A stretch of DNA of 64,000 nt from Tretioscincus oriximinensis (Eukaryota; Chordata; Lepidosauria; Squamata; Gymnophthalmidae), in the NCBI GenBank assembly GCA_022410635.1, contig JAJVDF010000001.1, forward strand, positions 12,480,464 through 12,544,463, written 5' to 3'. Made by a program: the position numbers and the translations under genes. Every line of letters starts with the position of its first letter. The first letter of the stretch is position 1. This document shows positions 1 to 11,729 of the stretch, one piece after another. A model generated the notes under the pieces. The model was not told where the DNA came from and searched no databases. It saw only the letters and a list, made by a program, of their open reading frames with translations.

Positions 1-1240
1 AACAAGAAGGTAAGGCTAATGGGATGAACCCCCATTACAAGTGTTCCTCTTCCACCACAGACTCCCAACTTTACACTACTCTTACCGCAACATGTGGATT
101 TAAGAATCCAAGGTGATAATAAAGAGAGTTTATTATCTCAACTCAAAATCACTTTCAGGTTACTCCTATGTTAACTTGTCTTGAGTAAAGCTAAATTACT
201 GGGACATGGTCAACTCCACAGTTCTATAGTTTTTCAATTCTATATTCAGAAATCCACATACAGTGTTTCTGTATCCAGCTAGTGAGAAATAAATAAAAGA
301 GGAATGNGAAAGAAGATGTGTGTTTTCCTCTACCCTTTGTTTCTGCGTGATCCATGACTAAAGCATTAACAAGCCATATGAGAGGAGATGAATTTAAACA
401 TGCCTGGCTGTATCTGATACACATTGTATGATCCATGCCACTAAATCCTATGGAACATATTTGCAAAATCCCACAAAACAACAATGCCCTCAGATGNGTC
501 ACATCTTTTAACAGGAAGATCTGACCAGTTTCTGCCTCAGTATGTTTCCCATAAAGAGCAAAATGAGCAGAATCTCATTTTCAAATTAATAAAGCAAAGA
601 CAATATTCAACAACAGGACAAAGGAAACCTTTGATCCAAGTAGCATTTTCTAATGGAAACCACAAAAAAGGAATAAGGATGCACCCCAACAGTAATTAAC
701 CTTCAGAGCCATGAAAAGCTAAGAATTGCCCTGCTAGATTGATTCCAAAATTATGGTAGTCACTGACATCCAATTCTTTTTGAAGCCTTCCAAGGCTAAA
801 GACCAACAGGACATCATGTGATAAAGTATTCCAAAATCTAACAGTAGCCCTTTTTACATTTACAGAATCCAGAATCCCCATAGTCCACATCATCTGCATA
901 GGACTAGTGATATTCCAGATCAGGTCTGCCACAACAATGGTGGTCTGTATTAATTGGTACTACAATCATACCAATGACATCTGTTCTGGAACAAGGAGTA
1001 TATTGATCAGGTCTGAATTGTCAGAGGAATGAAGATGCATCTGTCCTTCACCTTCCCCTGCCACCTTTTGAGGATGTTTATGGTATGCAAGCAACGAATT
1101 ATTCTTTCTTATTAGCTTTGTCTTTGGCAATGGAATGTCATTGTGATTTCACCTTACAGAACTGTGAGAATACAATAATACGAATTGTATCCCAACCTTC
1201 TTGAGTTTTGAATTCAGTAACTCCACATGGAGGGCATTGG
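1..1240. other. unannotated sequence, no recognisable gene
   Basis: AT-rich sequence with only short open frames, none resembling a known protein by eye. No tRNA-like boxes, inverted repeats or LINE motifs were recognised. Intergenic or intronic sequence is the default reading. Confidence 0.5.
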
Positions 1241-1241
1241 A

Positions 1242-1410
1242 TATCATAGAATCATAATGGAAGGGACCTCCAAGGTCATTGGGTCCAACCTCCTGCTCAA
1301 TGCAGGATTCACTAAACCATCCCTGTTTGAAGACTTCCAGTGAAGAAGAACTTACCACCTCCTATGGCAACCTGTTTGACTGGTTTATCACCCTTACTAT
1401 CAGAAAGTAT
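1242..1410 (-). mobile_element. CR1 LINE 3'-end fragment (bird-like subfamily)
   Basis: Read on the minus strand, the segment ends in the sequence typical of avian-type CR1 3' ends: a phrase about ATTGAGCAGGAGGTTGGACCC, then GACCTTGGAGGTCCCTTCC and ATGATTCTATGAT. The upstream part translates to a CR1 carboxy-terminal relic containing SSSLEVFKQ. It is short and truncated. The same subfamily occurs on the plus strand near 15.0-15.6 kb and 37.9-38.5 kb. Confidence 0.8.
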
Positions 1411-1456
1411 AAGGGCTAATGGTTCCTGATGTGCTTCATTGTCTGTTCTCTATCAT

Positions 1457-1494
1457 CTCTAATAAAGATGTAGATTATTACATCTTTATTAGAG
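1457..1494. repeat. perfect 16-bp hairpin
   Basis: The arm CTCTAATAAAGATGTA (1457-1472) is followed by a 6-base loop and its exact reverse complement (1479-1494). It lies just beyond the CR1 relic. No T-run or tRNA-like context suggests an RNA gene, so a small foldback remnant or chance inverted duplication is the likely origin. Confidence 0.8.
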
Positions 1495-1499
1495 TGACT

Positions 1500-2190
1500 T
1501 GCAGAACAGAATTATGCTCCTCCATTAATACCATCCATACTACTAAACGCACCTGATATGATGCTCTGGAACATGAAAATCCAAAATTGCTAATATGGAG
1601 CTAGGAAGGTAAATGCAGAAAGGGCCTATGTACAATACAAACAAAATCAGTTTTAATTGGATATTTGTAGGAATACAGCTGTCTAACGACTACCTTTCAC
1701 TCCATCTTCTGGTACCAATGGCTTTTCTAACTCATCTTCACAAGAGACACCATCACATTCATACCCAGCATGCGTACACAGTTGAAAACGCTCCAGAAAC
1801 TATCACCACTACAGATGAACACCAAATTTTAGAAGCTCCCAACTTTCCTGNAGAGAGAAAAAAATCATATTTCACATCACCCACACCTGAAGTGCCATTG
1901 AACATGGGCAGCAGCACAGAAACATCTAAATCATGCATTCTGCATTGTCTGTTCTCTATTGAGAAAGCAGAAAACAGAAGCTGGGAAGCGGCTTCCTATC
2001 ATAACAGGGTGTGGGGAAAACCCTAATTATGCCACCTTGAAATTTCCTTTTCCTGCTTTTTTTTAGAAATTATGCAGACAAAAATTAGCCCCACATTTGC
2101 TATTTGTTTTCAGAATCAGCCCTTCTGAGCCATATGTTTAGTTAACTAGAGATAAGGAAGACATCATCATTGTGGAAGATGGGAAAATTG
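1500..2190. other. unannotated sequence with a 137-codon open frame
   Basis: A plus-strand frame at 1613-2026 spans 137 codons but contains an ambiguous base. Its translation shows no domain or signal that I recognise. I treat it as non-coding. Confidence 0.4.
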
Positions 2191-2191
2191 G

Positions 2192-2335
2192 GGTTACCAG
2201 ATGGAAAGCAAGAAGGAGTGGTGCACCTTAATGGTTGTAAAAAAGAGAAAAATTAAACATGTGCTGCCAGAAATTGCTTCTTTTTACAGTCGTTAAAGGC
2301 GTAGCACTCCTGTCCTGCTTTCCGTCAAGCAATTC
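2192..2335. mobile_element. foldback element, family C copy
   Basis: The copy begins GGTTACCAG and contains CTTAATGGTTGTAAAAAAGA in its left half and TCTTTTTACAGTCGTTAAAG in its right half, which are imperfect reverse complements. It closes with CACTCCTGTCCTGCTTT. The same pieces recur at 7505-7590, 12128-12182, 30991-31150, 31320-31436 and 43813-43941. The structure suggests a small non-autonomous DNA transposon. The superfamily is not assigned. Confidence 0.55.
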
Positions 2336-2479
2336 TAAGGAAACTGGTTTGCTTTAACACAATTATCTTCAATCTTTCCACACAGGGCTTTATTTCAGGT
2401 TCCTGTATGCCCTGCTGGAAAGGACATGTCCTGATGGAAAGCAGAATACCAAGGTCCATCTGCATTCTAATAATGGATG

Positions 2480-2590
2480 GCCCTATTGATGGCTAATCCT
2501 CACCCATTGAGGTCCTGCCATAATCTGCCTTAGCATGCAGATGGCAGGCCCAAATTCTGAGATATATCCCAGAATAAGGCTCGATTTGTA
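2480..2590. mobile_element. foldback element, family B fragment
   Basis: The segment GGTCCTGCCATAATCTG, followed by TTAGCATGCAGATGGCAGG and then CAGAATAAGGCTC, matches in order the right half of the complete family B element at 24971-25153. Order and spacing are retained, with many substitutions. The left half is poorly preserved. Confidence 0.45.
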
Positions 2591-2599
2591 AGTCTTCCT

Positions 2600-3184
2600 T
2601 ACTGTTGTTCTTCATATTACTCCCACCCTGTCTATGTCTGAATGACATTCGCTTCCTGCTTTCCTGCCATTTCCCAATCAAACGCCACTCTGAGCTTCCC
2701 TTTGTTGCTTCCATGTTGACGAGATGTTATTAAAATATTATGACATCANCCCACTCTAATAAACTCTTTGTACAAAGCTGGGTGACATTTCTAGACAAGT
2801 GGCTGACAGGGATTGCTTTAGGCAGATTTCCGACACCTTCCACAAAATACTAAAGAGGTGCCTCTTCCTTCATCTCATCTCCTCTCTTCTTCTCACCATG
2901 CCCAAGCGTGAAAAGGCCTGAAGTCATAGGAAGAGAGATAGTATTTTTTTTNAAAAAAATAGAATGTCCACAGTCCCTTTCCACATTTTTTTTTTGCACT
3001 TACAGTACTTTCAGAATAACCATGCTAGGAATCATTCCTTTCTGCTGGCTGGCAGGAATGATCCTCCAGGCAGAAGCATTCCTGCTTTTAGCCCAGCAGC
3101 AGGGATTGTAAAGGCAGTGTTCTGTCGCATTAGCCCCCTTAACTAGAACGGAAGTCTCTGTGTTGGGGAAGAATGCCTCTGATA
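2600..3184. other. unannotated sequence
   Basis: Short overlapping open frames only. A CTTTT/TCTTC-rich patch lies near 2870-2900 and a T/A run with an ambiguous base near 2943-2960. No gene or mobile element was recognised. Confidence 0.4.
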
Positions 3185-3255
3185 AAAGACAACTTCCAAG
3201 GTTTGCATTCTTCTGTTGCCTCAAATGCCCATAAGCAATTTGGGGTTCACTGTTT

Positions 3256-3774
3256 ATTAAAGAAGAAGAAGAAGAAGAAGAAGAAGAAGAAGAAGAAGAA
3301 GAAGAAGAAGAAGAAGAAGAAGAAGAAGAAGAAGAAGAAGAAGAAGAAGAAGAAGAANNNNNNNNNNNNNNNNNNNNNNNNNNNNNNNNNNNNNNNNNNN
3401 NNNNNNNNNNNNNNNNNNNNNNNNNNNAGAAGAAGAAGAAGAAGAAGAAGAAGAAGAAGAAGAAGAAGAAGAAGAAGAAGAAGAACTTGGTTCTTATACC
3501 CCACTTTTATCACCTTTCAAAGGGACTCAAAGCGGCTTACAAGGATATATTTTGCCCGAAGGCTTCCATTCTATCTTCCCCACCAGGCTCTGGTGGTTCC
3601 CATGTATCTACCTGCAATCAGTTGCAATTTCTTGCAATTCATGCTTTCGAATAGCTGGCTTGGCTAGAGCTACAGGCTAGTGGAAGGTGCTCACCCCTCC
3701 CCACGTCCCACACAGGGCTTCGAAATCTGATCTCCTAGGCGAGATATGAACTCCTAAGCAACTGAGCTATCCGT
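3256..3774 (-). mobile_element. tRNA-derived SINE with expanded GAA tail
   Basis: Read on the minus strand, the element starts with a tRNA-like head: a pol III A-box-like GGATAGCTCAGTTGC, then a B-box-like GATTTCGAAGCCC about 50 bases on. A body with AAGCCGCTTTGAGTCCC and GTGGGGTATAAGAACC follows, and the tail is a long (CTT)n run. Related copies are at 13892-14187 and 47141-47446. The tail of this copy has expanded into a microsatellite containing an assembly gap. It lies inside an older CR1 tail. Confidence 0.75.
3260..3485. repeat. (GAA)n microsatellite with assembly gap
   Basis: Uninterrupted AAG/GAA triplets flank a 70-base run of N (3358-3427). The lysine, arginine, leucine and phenylalanine runs in overlapping open frames are products of the repeat and not proteins. 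True array length is unknown. Purine-only GAA arrays can form triplex DNA, which is general knowledge of such arrays. Confidence 0.95.
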
Positions 3775-3849
3775 GCTCAGGATGCTAGGCTACTGTGGGT
3801 GTGTTGTGGCCTGATCCAATAGGCCTCCTCTTATGTTCTTTGTGGAGGT

Positions 3850-6800
3850 TCCTAGCATGCTAGCTGATTCAGTATATCTGCCAGTGGAGAGTTGTCCATA
3901 GCCCATTCAGCACTAGACTTCATTCTGGATTATATCTTATGCAAGCCATATGCTGGTGGAAATGAGACCCAAGCTGAGTCTTACCTAGTCTACATCCAGC
4001 ATATATAATGATAATCCAGTCGACAGGCCCAGGGTCTATTGATCCAAATAGTTCTGATCTAGTATACGTAACCCCAAATTATGTTCCATATTCCATAAAA
4101 AGTGCCATGAAAGCAATTTAAAATAACAATATGTAATGCTTTAATGCAACCACGAAAGCTATTTCAGAAACCAATTCTTCATATATTATTATTGATACGT
4201 TACTATCATACTGCATTTTGTTATTATGTGACACTCAGTATTCACTATGAATGACAAAACATCAATAAAAAGAATTCTTCCAGTCCAAGAAAGATCTGCT
4301 GTACCATGGGGAACTTAGAATTTTCACTTAAAATTTTGACAAGTCTCTGCAACCATTTAGGCTTTGAAAAGTGACAGTTTCCATCTTCAGCCCCCTAACT
4401 CCACCTTGAACATGCAGAAGGGCCAATGGAAGCCTGTCCTTTAACTGCCAGAAGCAGAACAAACAAGATAAGAAAAGTGCACTGAGCAAACGCAATCTCT
4501 TCTAGTCTTACGGAAATAAGCCTCTGCTATGGATGATTAAGGTTAATATGATTGGGCTTCATAAGATAATAATGGAACCTATCTAATTCCACAGAGCAGT
4601 GATTAAATAGGAAGGCAGCTTTGGAAACAATGAAGCCAACAGTAACAGGATTCATAATGAACCGAATGCATTAGGTTCCTGGTCATATCTAATGTTTAAT
4701 CCAGATTCAGTCCACTTTCAGAGAGAAAACACAAAGCATGCTGCTTTCTTTTGATAATCTCTAACTCAAAATTACTATTCACTTTGCTGATGACTTTTTC
4801 CATGTTGAAAGTGGATTTAGGATTAAANCTTAGGTGTGATCAGAGTTTGGGGGTCTTTGTACCCTAAAAAGCTGTGATTCAGATTNACCTGCAAGTTCTG
4901 CAGGTTCATAGTAAGGCATGATTTTAAACAGCACAATCTTCATAGCCCTGGGCCTACTGGAATGGTTCCCAGCTGAAGAGGTCCAGCTATCCCAAACCAA
5001 AGCTTTGCTCACTTGAGTGTTCTGGGATGGCATTTGTGCTATCCCAGTGTGCTCCAAAGCTCATACACATTTTGGAGCCTACTGCAAGGGCTCTAACAGC
5101 CAGGCACCTAAGATTTTCATTCTCAGAGCCCCCAGAGAACTCATTCTAGCAGTTCAATTGGTTGTTGCACTCTTCCATGGTCCAATATTAAGCATTAAGC
5201 CATGAGAAATAGGTCTAGCAGTAAATCTCACCAAGATCCCATTTGGCAGAGGCTTGCTCCGAACTGCACCAATTGGTGAATGGCAGATCCATCTTAGTCC
5301 TTACNAATGGAAAGAGTAGAAGAGGAAGAGCCTTGATCCTTTGAGAGGCTACCCGTTCATCACTTGTGCAAACTATGAGCAGGAATCTATCTCACATTCT
5401 GCTCCTGGTCTTTCACATGCAAACTTATTAGCTGTTTCTGGAAATATACGTAACTGCCCTGTTTAGGAGGTTGTTGCTTCTTAACATCCTTCTGTCTTAA
5501 AAGACAATGGGAATAATCAGGGCATGAAGAAACATGTTGCTTAGGCATTAAAAATACTTCTTGGAAAAGTGATCCTCTGGGATAGCTGCAGGAAAGGATG
5601 ACTTCCTGATAGACCCAANTATGTTAGGGGGTTAGATGTCCCTATCCTTGATTTTTGCTTTTCAGAAGGATCAAAAGACAAGGAGGACATCTTAGCTACA
5701 GCTGGAATGACCCAATGACTGAACTTCCATAGAAGAAATTCTAGCCTAGTGTTCTTAACTAGCGATCTTGCCTCCATCATATAAGATAGGTAACATTAAA
5801 AAATCAGGAAGTTCATTTTATTCTTAATTGGGGAGATCTAATGTTTTCCTGATAAAGCAGAGATTCCAGCCTACCGCTCTTAACCAATGCACCAGAAGAG
5901 AGCAGAAGGCATTTCTTATGACCTTATGTTCATTTGTCCAACAATGCTGTGGAGCTTTTTTACAAAAACCTTATTAATCTGATATAAGGAGCTCACAGTA
6001 GCTGAATGGGATTAGTCTTAATCCAAATCAGATCTGTGCTAGGAGCCCTGTAGACCAAATGAGGGGCATTCCACATTAATCACATACATCTAATCCAGAT
6101 TAAGAAGCAACACATAGATCAACATTTGTGTGATCATGGGTGTGGTTGCAAGAAGAATGCACCATTTGGGTAACTCAGCAATTTACTTTTCAATCCTCTT
6201 TGTATCACCTTCAAAGGCTATAGTGTCTGTTGCTCCAAACAGATATGGAGTTAGTCAGCAGGATTTGAACTCTGAAATGCATAACCCCACCTGTGTTTGA
6301 TCAATGGAGCAGTGAGTGAAACACAACCTGCAGGTTCACATTGCATAATGTGGATTAGCAACTTCATATCTGCATCATAGCTTTTGAAGTCCCACTTCTA
6401 ATGTAGCGCAGCCCTTTTGATGCAGGTGCACATTGCTGAAACTGATCTAGCCAGTCTATGTATAAATGGCCTGATGTGGACCCCAGAGGGGGAGAATGTC
6501 CCCATTCCTGCTCTAAATATTAAGTATTAGCAACATCATGAAAGATTTGCTGCTTAAAGAAAACAGAACAAATTTTCTTTCCTCCTGTATTGGCAAAGAG
6601 CCTTTTTGGTCTACTATATATGTTTTCTTTCCTGAGCAACATTACAGCCAAATTCTTGTCCAAAAACTATTTACAAGCAATATTTGGCTTACAAACTAAA
6701 CCAAGTTGGCTAAGTGGCTTCAAGTTNTCTTTCTTAGCGCCATTGGAGCTTTTCTTTTTGTGTGGGAAAGAAATGGAACTGCAACAAATCCAAAAATAAC

Positions 6801-7500
6801 TTACAGAAAAAAATGGCATGGCAGCTCTCCAGTGCAAGGATTAGGAAAATATCTGAGTTTATTTCTGGGTGTTCTGTCCTAAGGGAATGGGATCTGTTCT
6901 CACCACAATCTATACTGACACAAAGTTTTCTTGTTTGATTTATGATGTCTCTACGGCTCCAATATTCATCATTCAAAACACATGCAATAGTGTTTTAAGA
7001 AGAACGAGAAAGGATTTGATTTACTGTTTGGGTTATAAGTAACCATCCCAAAGTCAACCATCAGACTATTTTAAAGGTGGCTGGAAAATGCCAGCAGGGT
7101 TCAGGATGCCAAGAGGAATTTTGTCTGGAACTGTGACACTCATGAGAACTGATTCTCTCTGGAAAGTATCCAATCAGAATGTTGCTGAGTTGGATGGAGC
7201 ATCTAGTGCCACATACAGTGGGTGGTTTAGGCTGTTTCTACACTTAGCAGGGCTCCTTTCACAGTCTTATTCCATAGGTCAAAATAGGAACCTGACACAT
7301 GATAATGGTAAATTATTCCAAGATGATGATGTACATGTCCTAGAAAAAGGTCACTGTATGAACTTCTAAAGGCTCATAACTAGAGTTTCTGGCTGCTGAG
7401 TCAATGAAGCCTAAGGGGGATATTTCAGTAGCACTATTTGATGGGCTGCTCAAACACCATATGTTTCCCTGTTAAACTGGGCTACATAATGACCGGTCTG
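3850..7500. other. long stretch without recognised genes
   Basis: About 3.6 kb of AT-leaning sequence with many stops in all frames. The longest frames (under 95 codons) show no domain, repeated residue pattern or splice-flanked exon that I recognise. A few ambiguous bases occur. Diverged repeats may be present but were not identified. Confidence 0.45.
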
Positions 7501-7504
7501 GATG

Positions 7505-7590
7505 CAGCTAGGGTTACTAGAAAAAGAACAGGATAGGGTTCTCTGCATCCTCAATGATCGTAAAAAAAAAAGCAATTTCAGCAGATGTAG
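7505..7590. mobile_element. family C foldback fragment
   Basis: GGTTACTAG, then AACAGGATAGGGTTCT, a poly-A stretch and AATTTCAGCAGATGTAGC follow the same order as the left arm of the family C copies at 2192-2335 and 30991-31150. The right arm is not clear. Confidence 0.4.
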
Positions 7591-7599
7591 CTTTTCAGG

Positions 7600-9180
7600 C
7601 CAACAGCAACTTACTGAAATTTTCTCTTTGACACAAACATTAAATACAGAGCAGGTCAATATGTTGTCTTTATGCCCTGCTTGTTGGCTTTCATATGCAA
7701 GTAGGCTGATTCAATTTTTTCTTTCAGGAATGGTCACTACAGATCTTTCCTGGTCGGTGAAGTTTTAGTGCAATTCACACCTTGGGTGCAGGAATAGAAT
7801 ATGGACATTGCAAGCTGGAAGAACTTTACATATGCAGCTGACTCAGCCTATACGTATGCAACTGGCTCACCACTATTCAGCAAGAAAATGGCAAATATGA
7901 TGAGCACAAGCAGGTCAAACACTGTCTGGAAAACTTACCTCATTGCTTTCACACTTCTGCCAAGAATGCCAAGCACATTCAAAGGAGGCCCAAGGAACCG
8001 CTTGGGAAATGGTAGGGTGGTACATGATGAAGATAACACATTCCAGCCAACCATCAGGACTATTCCCCAGAATAATTGTGGGCAAGGGTTTAGTTGCCTC
8101 CATGTTAACCGATTATGGGATCATTGCTTAATTTGCTATGTCAACAGCTCCAGGTTGCATGGGCAAATTAACTAACACAACAAAGGAAAAAAGGCAGAAC
8201 TAAGAATTCTAAAAGTGGGAAGGAAAAAGAAGGATTCTCTGGATCAGTCATCCAGGCACATACATACATAAAAATGGTGCATATCATTTCACAACACAAA
8301 ATGCATTCTAATCTAAGAACGCCTTTGCAAAAAAACATATTTATCTTTTTAACTTCCTTGCCTCACTTCCCCAAAGAATTATTATTTTTTCTTGAGTGGC
8401 ATCACAAGCCAATTCACTTTGCAATTATTTGCATGCAAGGCGTGCTGTTTAACAGCAATGTACTCATCTTTCTAACACCAATATTTATATGCATCAAACA
8501 CTTGTACATGGTGCATGATTGTGCTGGAGGGGGAAGGACGTAAGGATAGATCATGTAAATGTACCCAATGCAAACAGATTCCAGATGATCTACATTAGGT
8601 ACTCCCAGCCGTTCTGTCTGGGAGTGCAAGGCAGACTCCTAACAGCAGCTGACTCTTGTTAATTCATTGCTAAATAGGAAAAGAACAGACAAATCACTAA
8701 TACATGAGAGCGGAGGGCTGTGAAGGAGATCAGCTCCTCTGGACATTGGTTTTTTAAGGGAATTATTCCTTGAGGTCATGGGTCCAAATCAAACTTTGGC
8801 CAGCTGCTGTCTCCAGTTGCTTACTTAGGCAAAGAGCAGCTAACAAACCTCAGGGCAACTAGTCACCACAATAACTGGTCCTTGGCCAATACTGAAGAGG
8901 CGCTGACACTCTTGATAAGATAATGTGCCTTTTCCCTCTGTTTGAGAGTATATTCTGGAATAGCACTTAGGAAGCAAAATCTTAACTGAGACTCAACTAT
9001 GCAAGTTATAGTTCAAACAAGAAAACTGGCAAACAAACAAAAACCACAGGGACTTTTCACATATTGACTGGGAAATAGTCCAAGTCATTAACNAAAAGTG
9101 AACTAATAATATGCTAATGCAGTCTATAGCTGATTTGTACTTGCTTTATTCTGTTCCATAAAGTGGTTTAAGAAACCTGC
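7600..9180. other. unannotated sequence
   Basis: The longest frame is 124 codons at 7801-8175 on the plus strand, overlapped by other open frames in both directions. No motif was recognised, so I do not call it coding. Confidence 0.4.
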
Positions 9181-9190
9181 TGTGCATATG

Positions 9191-9232
9191 GCATTCTGGG
9201 CTAGCATAGGAGCCTGTGCTAGCCCAGAATGG
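9191..9232. repeat. short imperfect hairpin
   Basis: CATTCTGGGCTAGCATA and, after a 6-base loop, TGTGCTAGCCCAGAATG are reverse complements with one mismatch. The stem is GC-balanced and isolated. It could be a foldback remnant. Nothing shows that it is transcribed. Confidence 0.7.
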
Positions 9233-9239
9233 CAGGGGA

Positions 9240-10550
9240 GCAGTCAATCCCTTAGACCATTTTTGGAACAGAATTAGACCAAGTGCAGATCATAATGGCA
9301 TATTTGTCACACCTGTTGTTACCTATATTAGCACAGCAGCAAACTAAAAAACTTCAAAAGAGTTATGTTCATTGTGGCAGAATCAAGGCACTGCAACAGT
9401 TCTGCTTGGATATCTCTGGGTGGCTGCACAGGGATTCTTGCAAAACTTTCAGCAAGAACAGCCATTACAGGAAATCCAATTCTATTGGCAGGATTATGGA
9501 TTGCCCACTCAAGAGCTGGGTCATGCAAAGGTTTCTTGTAAGAAAGACAGCAGATCGCATGGCATGGCGGAACTTCTAGTGAGATTTCAAGTGCATAAAG
9601 CACCAAAATAATTATGTGTGCAAGGTAGGTTGACAAAAATGTCAGCATAAACCCTTTATCAAACTATAAGAAGAAATAATGCTTAAAAAGGGAACAGTCT
9701 GTCTGCAGCCTATGGCAGCCCCTTATTCAAGGATGCAAAATGGATGTGAAATAAGGTTCTGCATCTACAAACTGGCTCAGAGGCTGCATTCCCACTGGGT
9801 GGGGGGAATAAATGGGAGAAAATCAAAGGCTAATGAGAATTCACTTTGTTTTTCTCCTTCCCTCGTAGCCCTGGTTCAGCAGCTGCACAGGGATAAACAG
9901 TTGGAGCAACTTTCTTCTCCCCTGACATCCTGCCCCTTTAAACTGATAATACAGTTTAAATACTGAGCTACCTTGTCCCCCAGCACCCGTCCAAGGAAGA
10001 GAACTTTGCAGAGGTGTAGCAACAGGACCCTTTTCCATCTTGGTTCTTGAACACATTTACACTTTCACAAAATCTGGGAATCTGGGCATGAGCCCAAAGG
10101 CATCCTCAGGCATCACCTACCCCAAGTGGCACAGAGATGCTAGGAATCTCCTCCCATTGCTCCTACTGCGTTTGACAGTAGCAGCAGAAAAATCAAACTG
10201 CTGTCAAAAGATCACTGGCATCTCGACTTCACTAGGGAGGGCGATGTTGGGGCTCACGGGAACTCAGAAGTCCCCCAACCACAGCCATGTCTCCAGCTGT
10301 AGCCATCTCTTTGGACAGCTCGTGCAGTGCAATGAGTGGATTACGACAGACAGAGATCCCCTCTGAGGCCCTCCCACCTCTAGCATTGGCCAAAGAGAAG
10401 TTTCCACTCTGCCCTTTCCCAAAATACGCCCAAATTTGCAACGGGGCATTCTGGTGGACACGGTTTCACTGATCAGGAAATGAAGTCATTGCTGAGTAAA
10501 TGTGAACTGTATTTCTCAGCAGTGACTTTGGTACTTTCAGGGAAATCACG
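9240..10550. other. unannotated sequence with opposing open frames
   Basis: Three frames of 79 to 106 codons overlap at 9283-9648 on both strands. No known protein was recognised. The rest has only short frames. Confidence 0.35.
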
Positions 10551-10559
10551 GATATTGTC

Positions 10560-10720
10560 TAGGCTGACCAGATGACCCCTTTGGGGGGTGTTTGAAAACC
10601 CGGTTTTGGGGTGCCTCCCAGTTTTTTCTGAGGATTTTTTTTTCCTCAGAAAAAACGGGAGGCACCCCAAAAATGGGTTTTCAAACCCACCCACCCCAGA
10701 AGGGGTCATCTGGTCAGCCA
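10560..10720. mobile_element. near-palindromic hAT-like MITE, family A copy 1
   Basis: This 161-bp unit starts TAGGCTGACCAGATGACC and ends with the reverse complement, lacking one base near the tip. The halves are almost complementary throughout, with the motif GGGGTGCCTCCC on one side and GGGAGGCACCCC on the other around a central CTGAGGA..TCCTCAG with a poly-T spacer. Flanks ATATTGTC (10552-10559) and ATGTTGAC (10721-10728) agree at 6 of 8 positions, consistent with an aged 8-bp target duplication. It encodes nothing, so it would depend on a transposase supplied elsewhere. Confidence 0.85.
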
Positions 10721-10802
10721 ATGTTGACAGACGTCCACATGGCCGCTCTGTTTTCCATAAGAATTAAACAGAAACAGGGTCAGGCCAGCATTTTAATTCC
10801 AC

Positions 10803-10816
10803 TCCCCCCCCCCCCT
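10803..10816. repeat. poly-C run
   Basis: A homopolymer of C interrupted by one T lies shortly after the MITE. It is a simple repeat, prone to assembly error. Confidence 0.85.
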
Positions 10817-10829
10817 CCAGTGAAAATGG

Positions 10830-11725
10830 GGCGGAAGATTCTTTGTCTTTGTTACTGTTTGCAGACATAGTCTGAATCTCCCAAACTATCCCAAAAGCTT
10901 TAATAAGTGTATTGTCATCTGGAAAAGAAAAATGAGGGTAGTGTAGAGTGCCCTGTTTAGAATCTTCCCAGCTAAGCATTTCTCACAAATAAGCTCCATT
11001 AATTTCTTAATGAAACCTGCAGTTTGGTAGAGATTTATCTGTAAACCACTTGGTTATGAAAAGGTTAAGAAGTCCAGAAAGCAGGGTCTTTCTGTACTTC
11101 CTAGTATTCCTTATTAGCAAATGCACTAAGGGGCTCCTGATCTGTATCACTGATAGCCCTAACAAGTTTATAGGAATAAGGATCAGGAATACAGAGGAGA
11201 GGTGTGCAGAAGCCCCACATCTATGGCCCTTTAGTAACCCAGTTTAAGGAGCTAACCATAACCCTAACCCTTCTTAGAACACTCTTAACCAAATTAATGA
11301 TAAATCACAAATGGCTCCAAATGCCAAACCAGAGTGGCATGTGGATAGCAGCCTCCTTAAATTCCTTTCTAGAACAAAACACACAGGTACATTTTGTCTG
11401 ACTAGGATCAAACAGTGATGCACATAGACTATTGGAGTGACTGCAAGGTCCATGTAGTTTTTGGACTAAATGGCTACCTCATCTCAGCACCTGACTCGCA
11501 TCATCTTCGCAGCATCTCTGCTGGGGAATGCTGCCCATTGCTGTAGCACTGCATCCAATGTGGAGCGAGCAAGCAAGCATTCAAACCCAAGAATAAGTTT
11601 GTGATTGGTCAATAGGGAAAATGGGAAAATGGGAACCTGGAGACCCACACGGTGACATATGCATTAGTCACTTCCAATCAGCATTTTAACACACGTTGTC
11701 CCACTTCTAATGCAGTCCAACTCAC
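10830..11725. other. unannotated sequence
   Basis: Only short open frames. No recognised coding exon or mobile element. Confidence 0.4.
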
Positions 11726-11729
11726 TGAA

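Larger units (their letters stand above)
3185..3842 (+). mobile_element. old CR1 3' tail interrupted by a SINE
   Basis: Two separated pieces match the CR1 tail used elsewhere in the window. The left piece (3185-3255) reads through AAATGCCCATAAGCAATTTG. The right piece (about 3775-3842) contains CAGGATGCTAGGCTAC, GTGGCCTGATCCAATAG and CTCCTCTTATGTTCTT. Compared with the tails at 48.5-49.8 kb they form one element split by the SINE between them. Confidence 0.65.

Noticed and set aside
3173..3667. 164-codon open frame with poly-lysine and poly-arginine
   Set aside because: Produced by the (GAA)n array and N. Not a gene.
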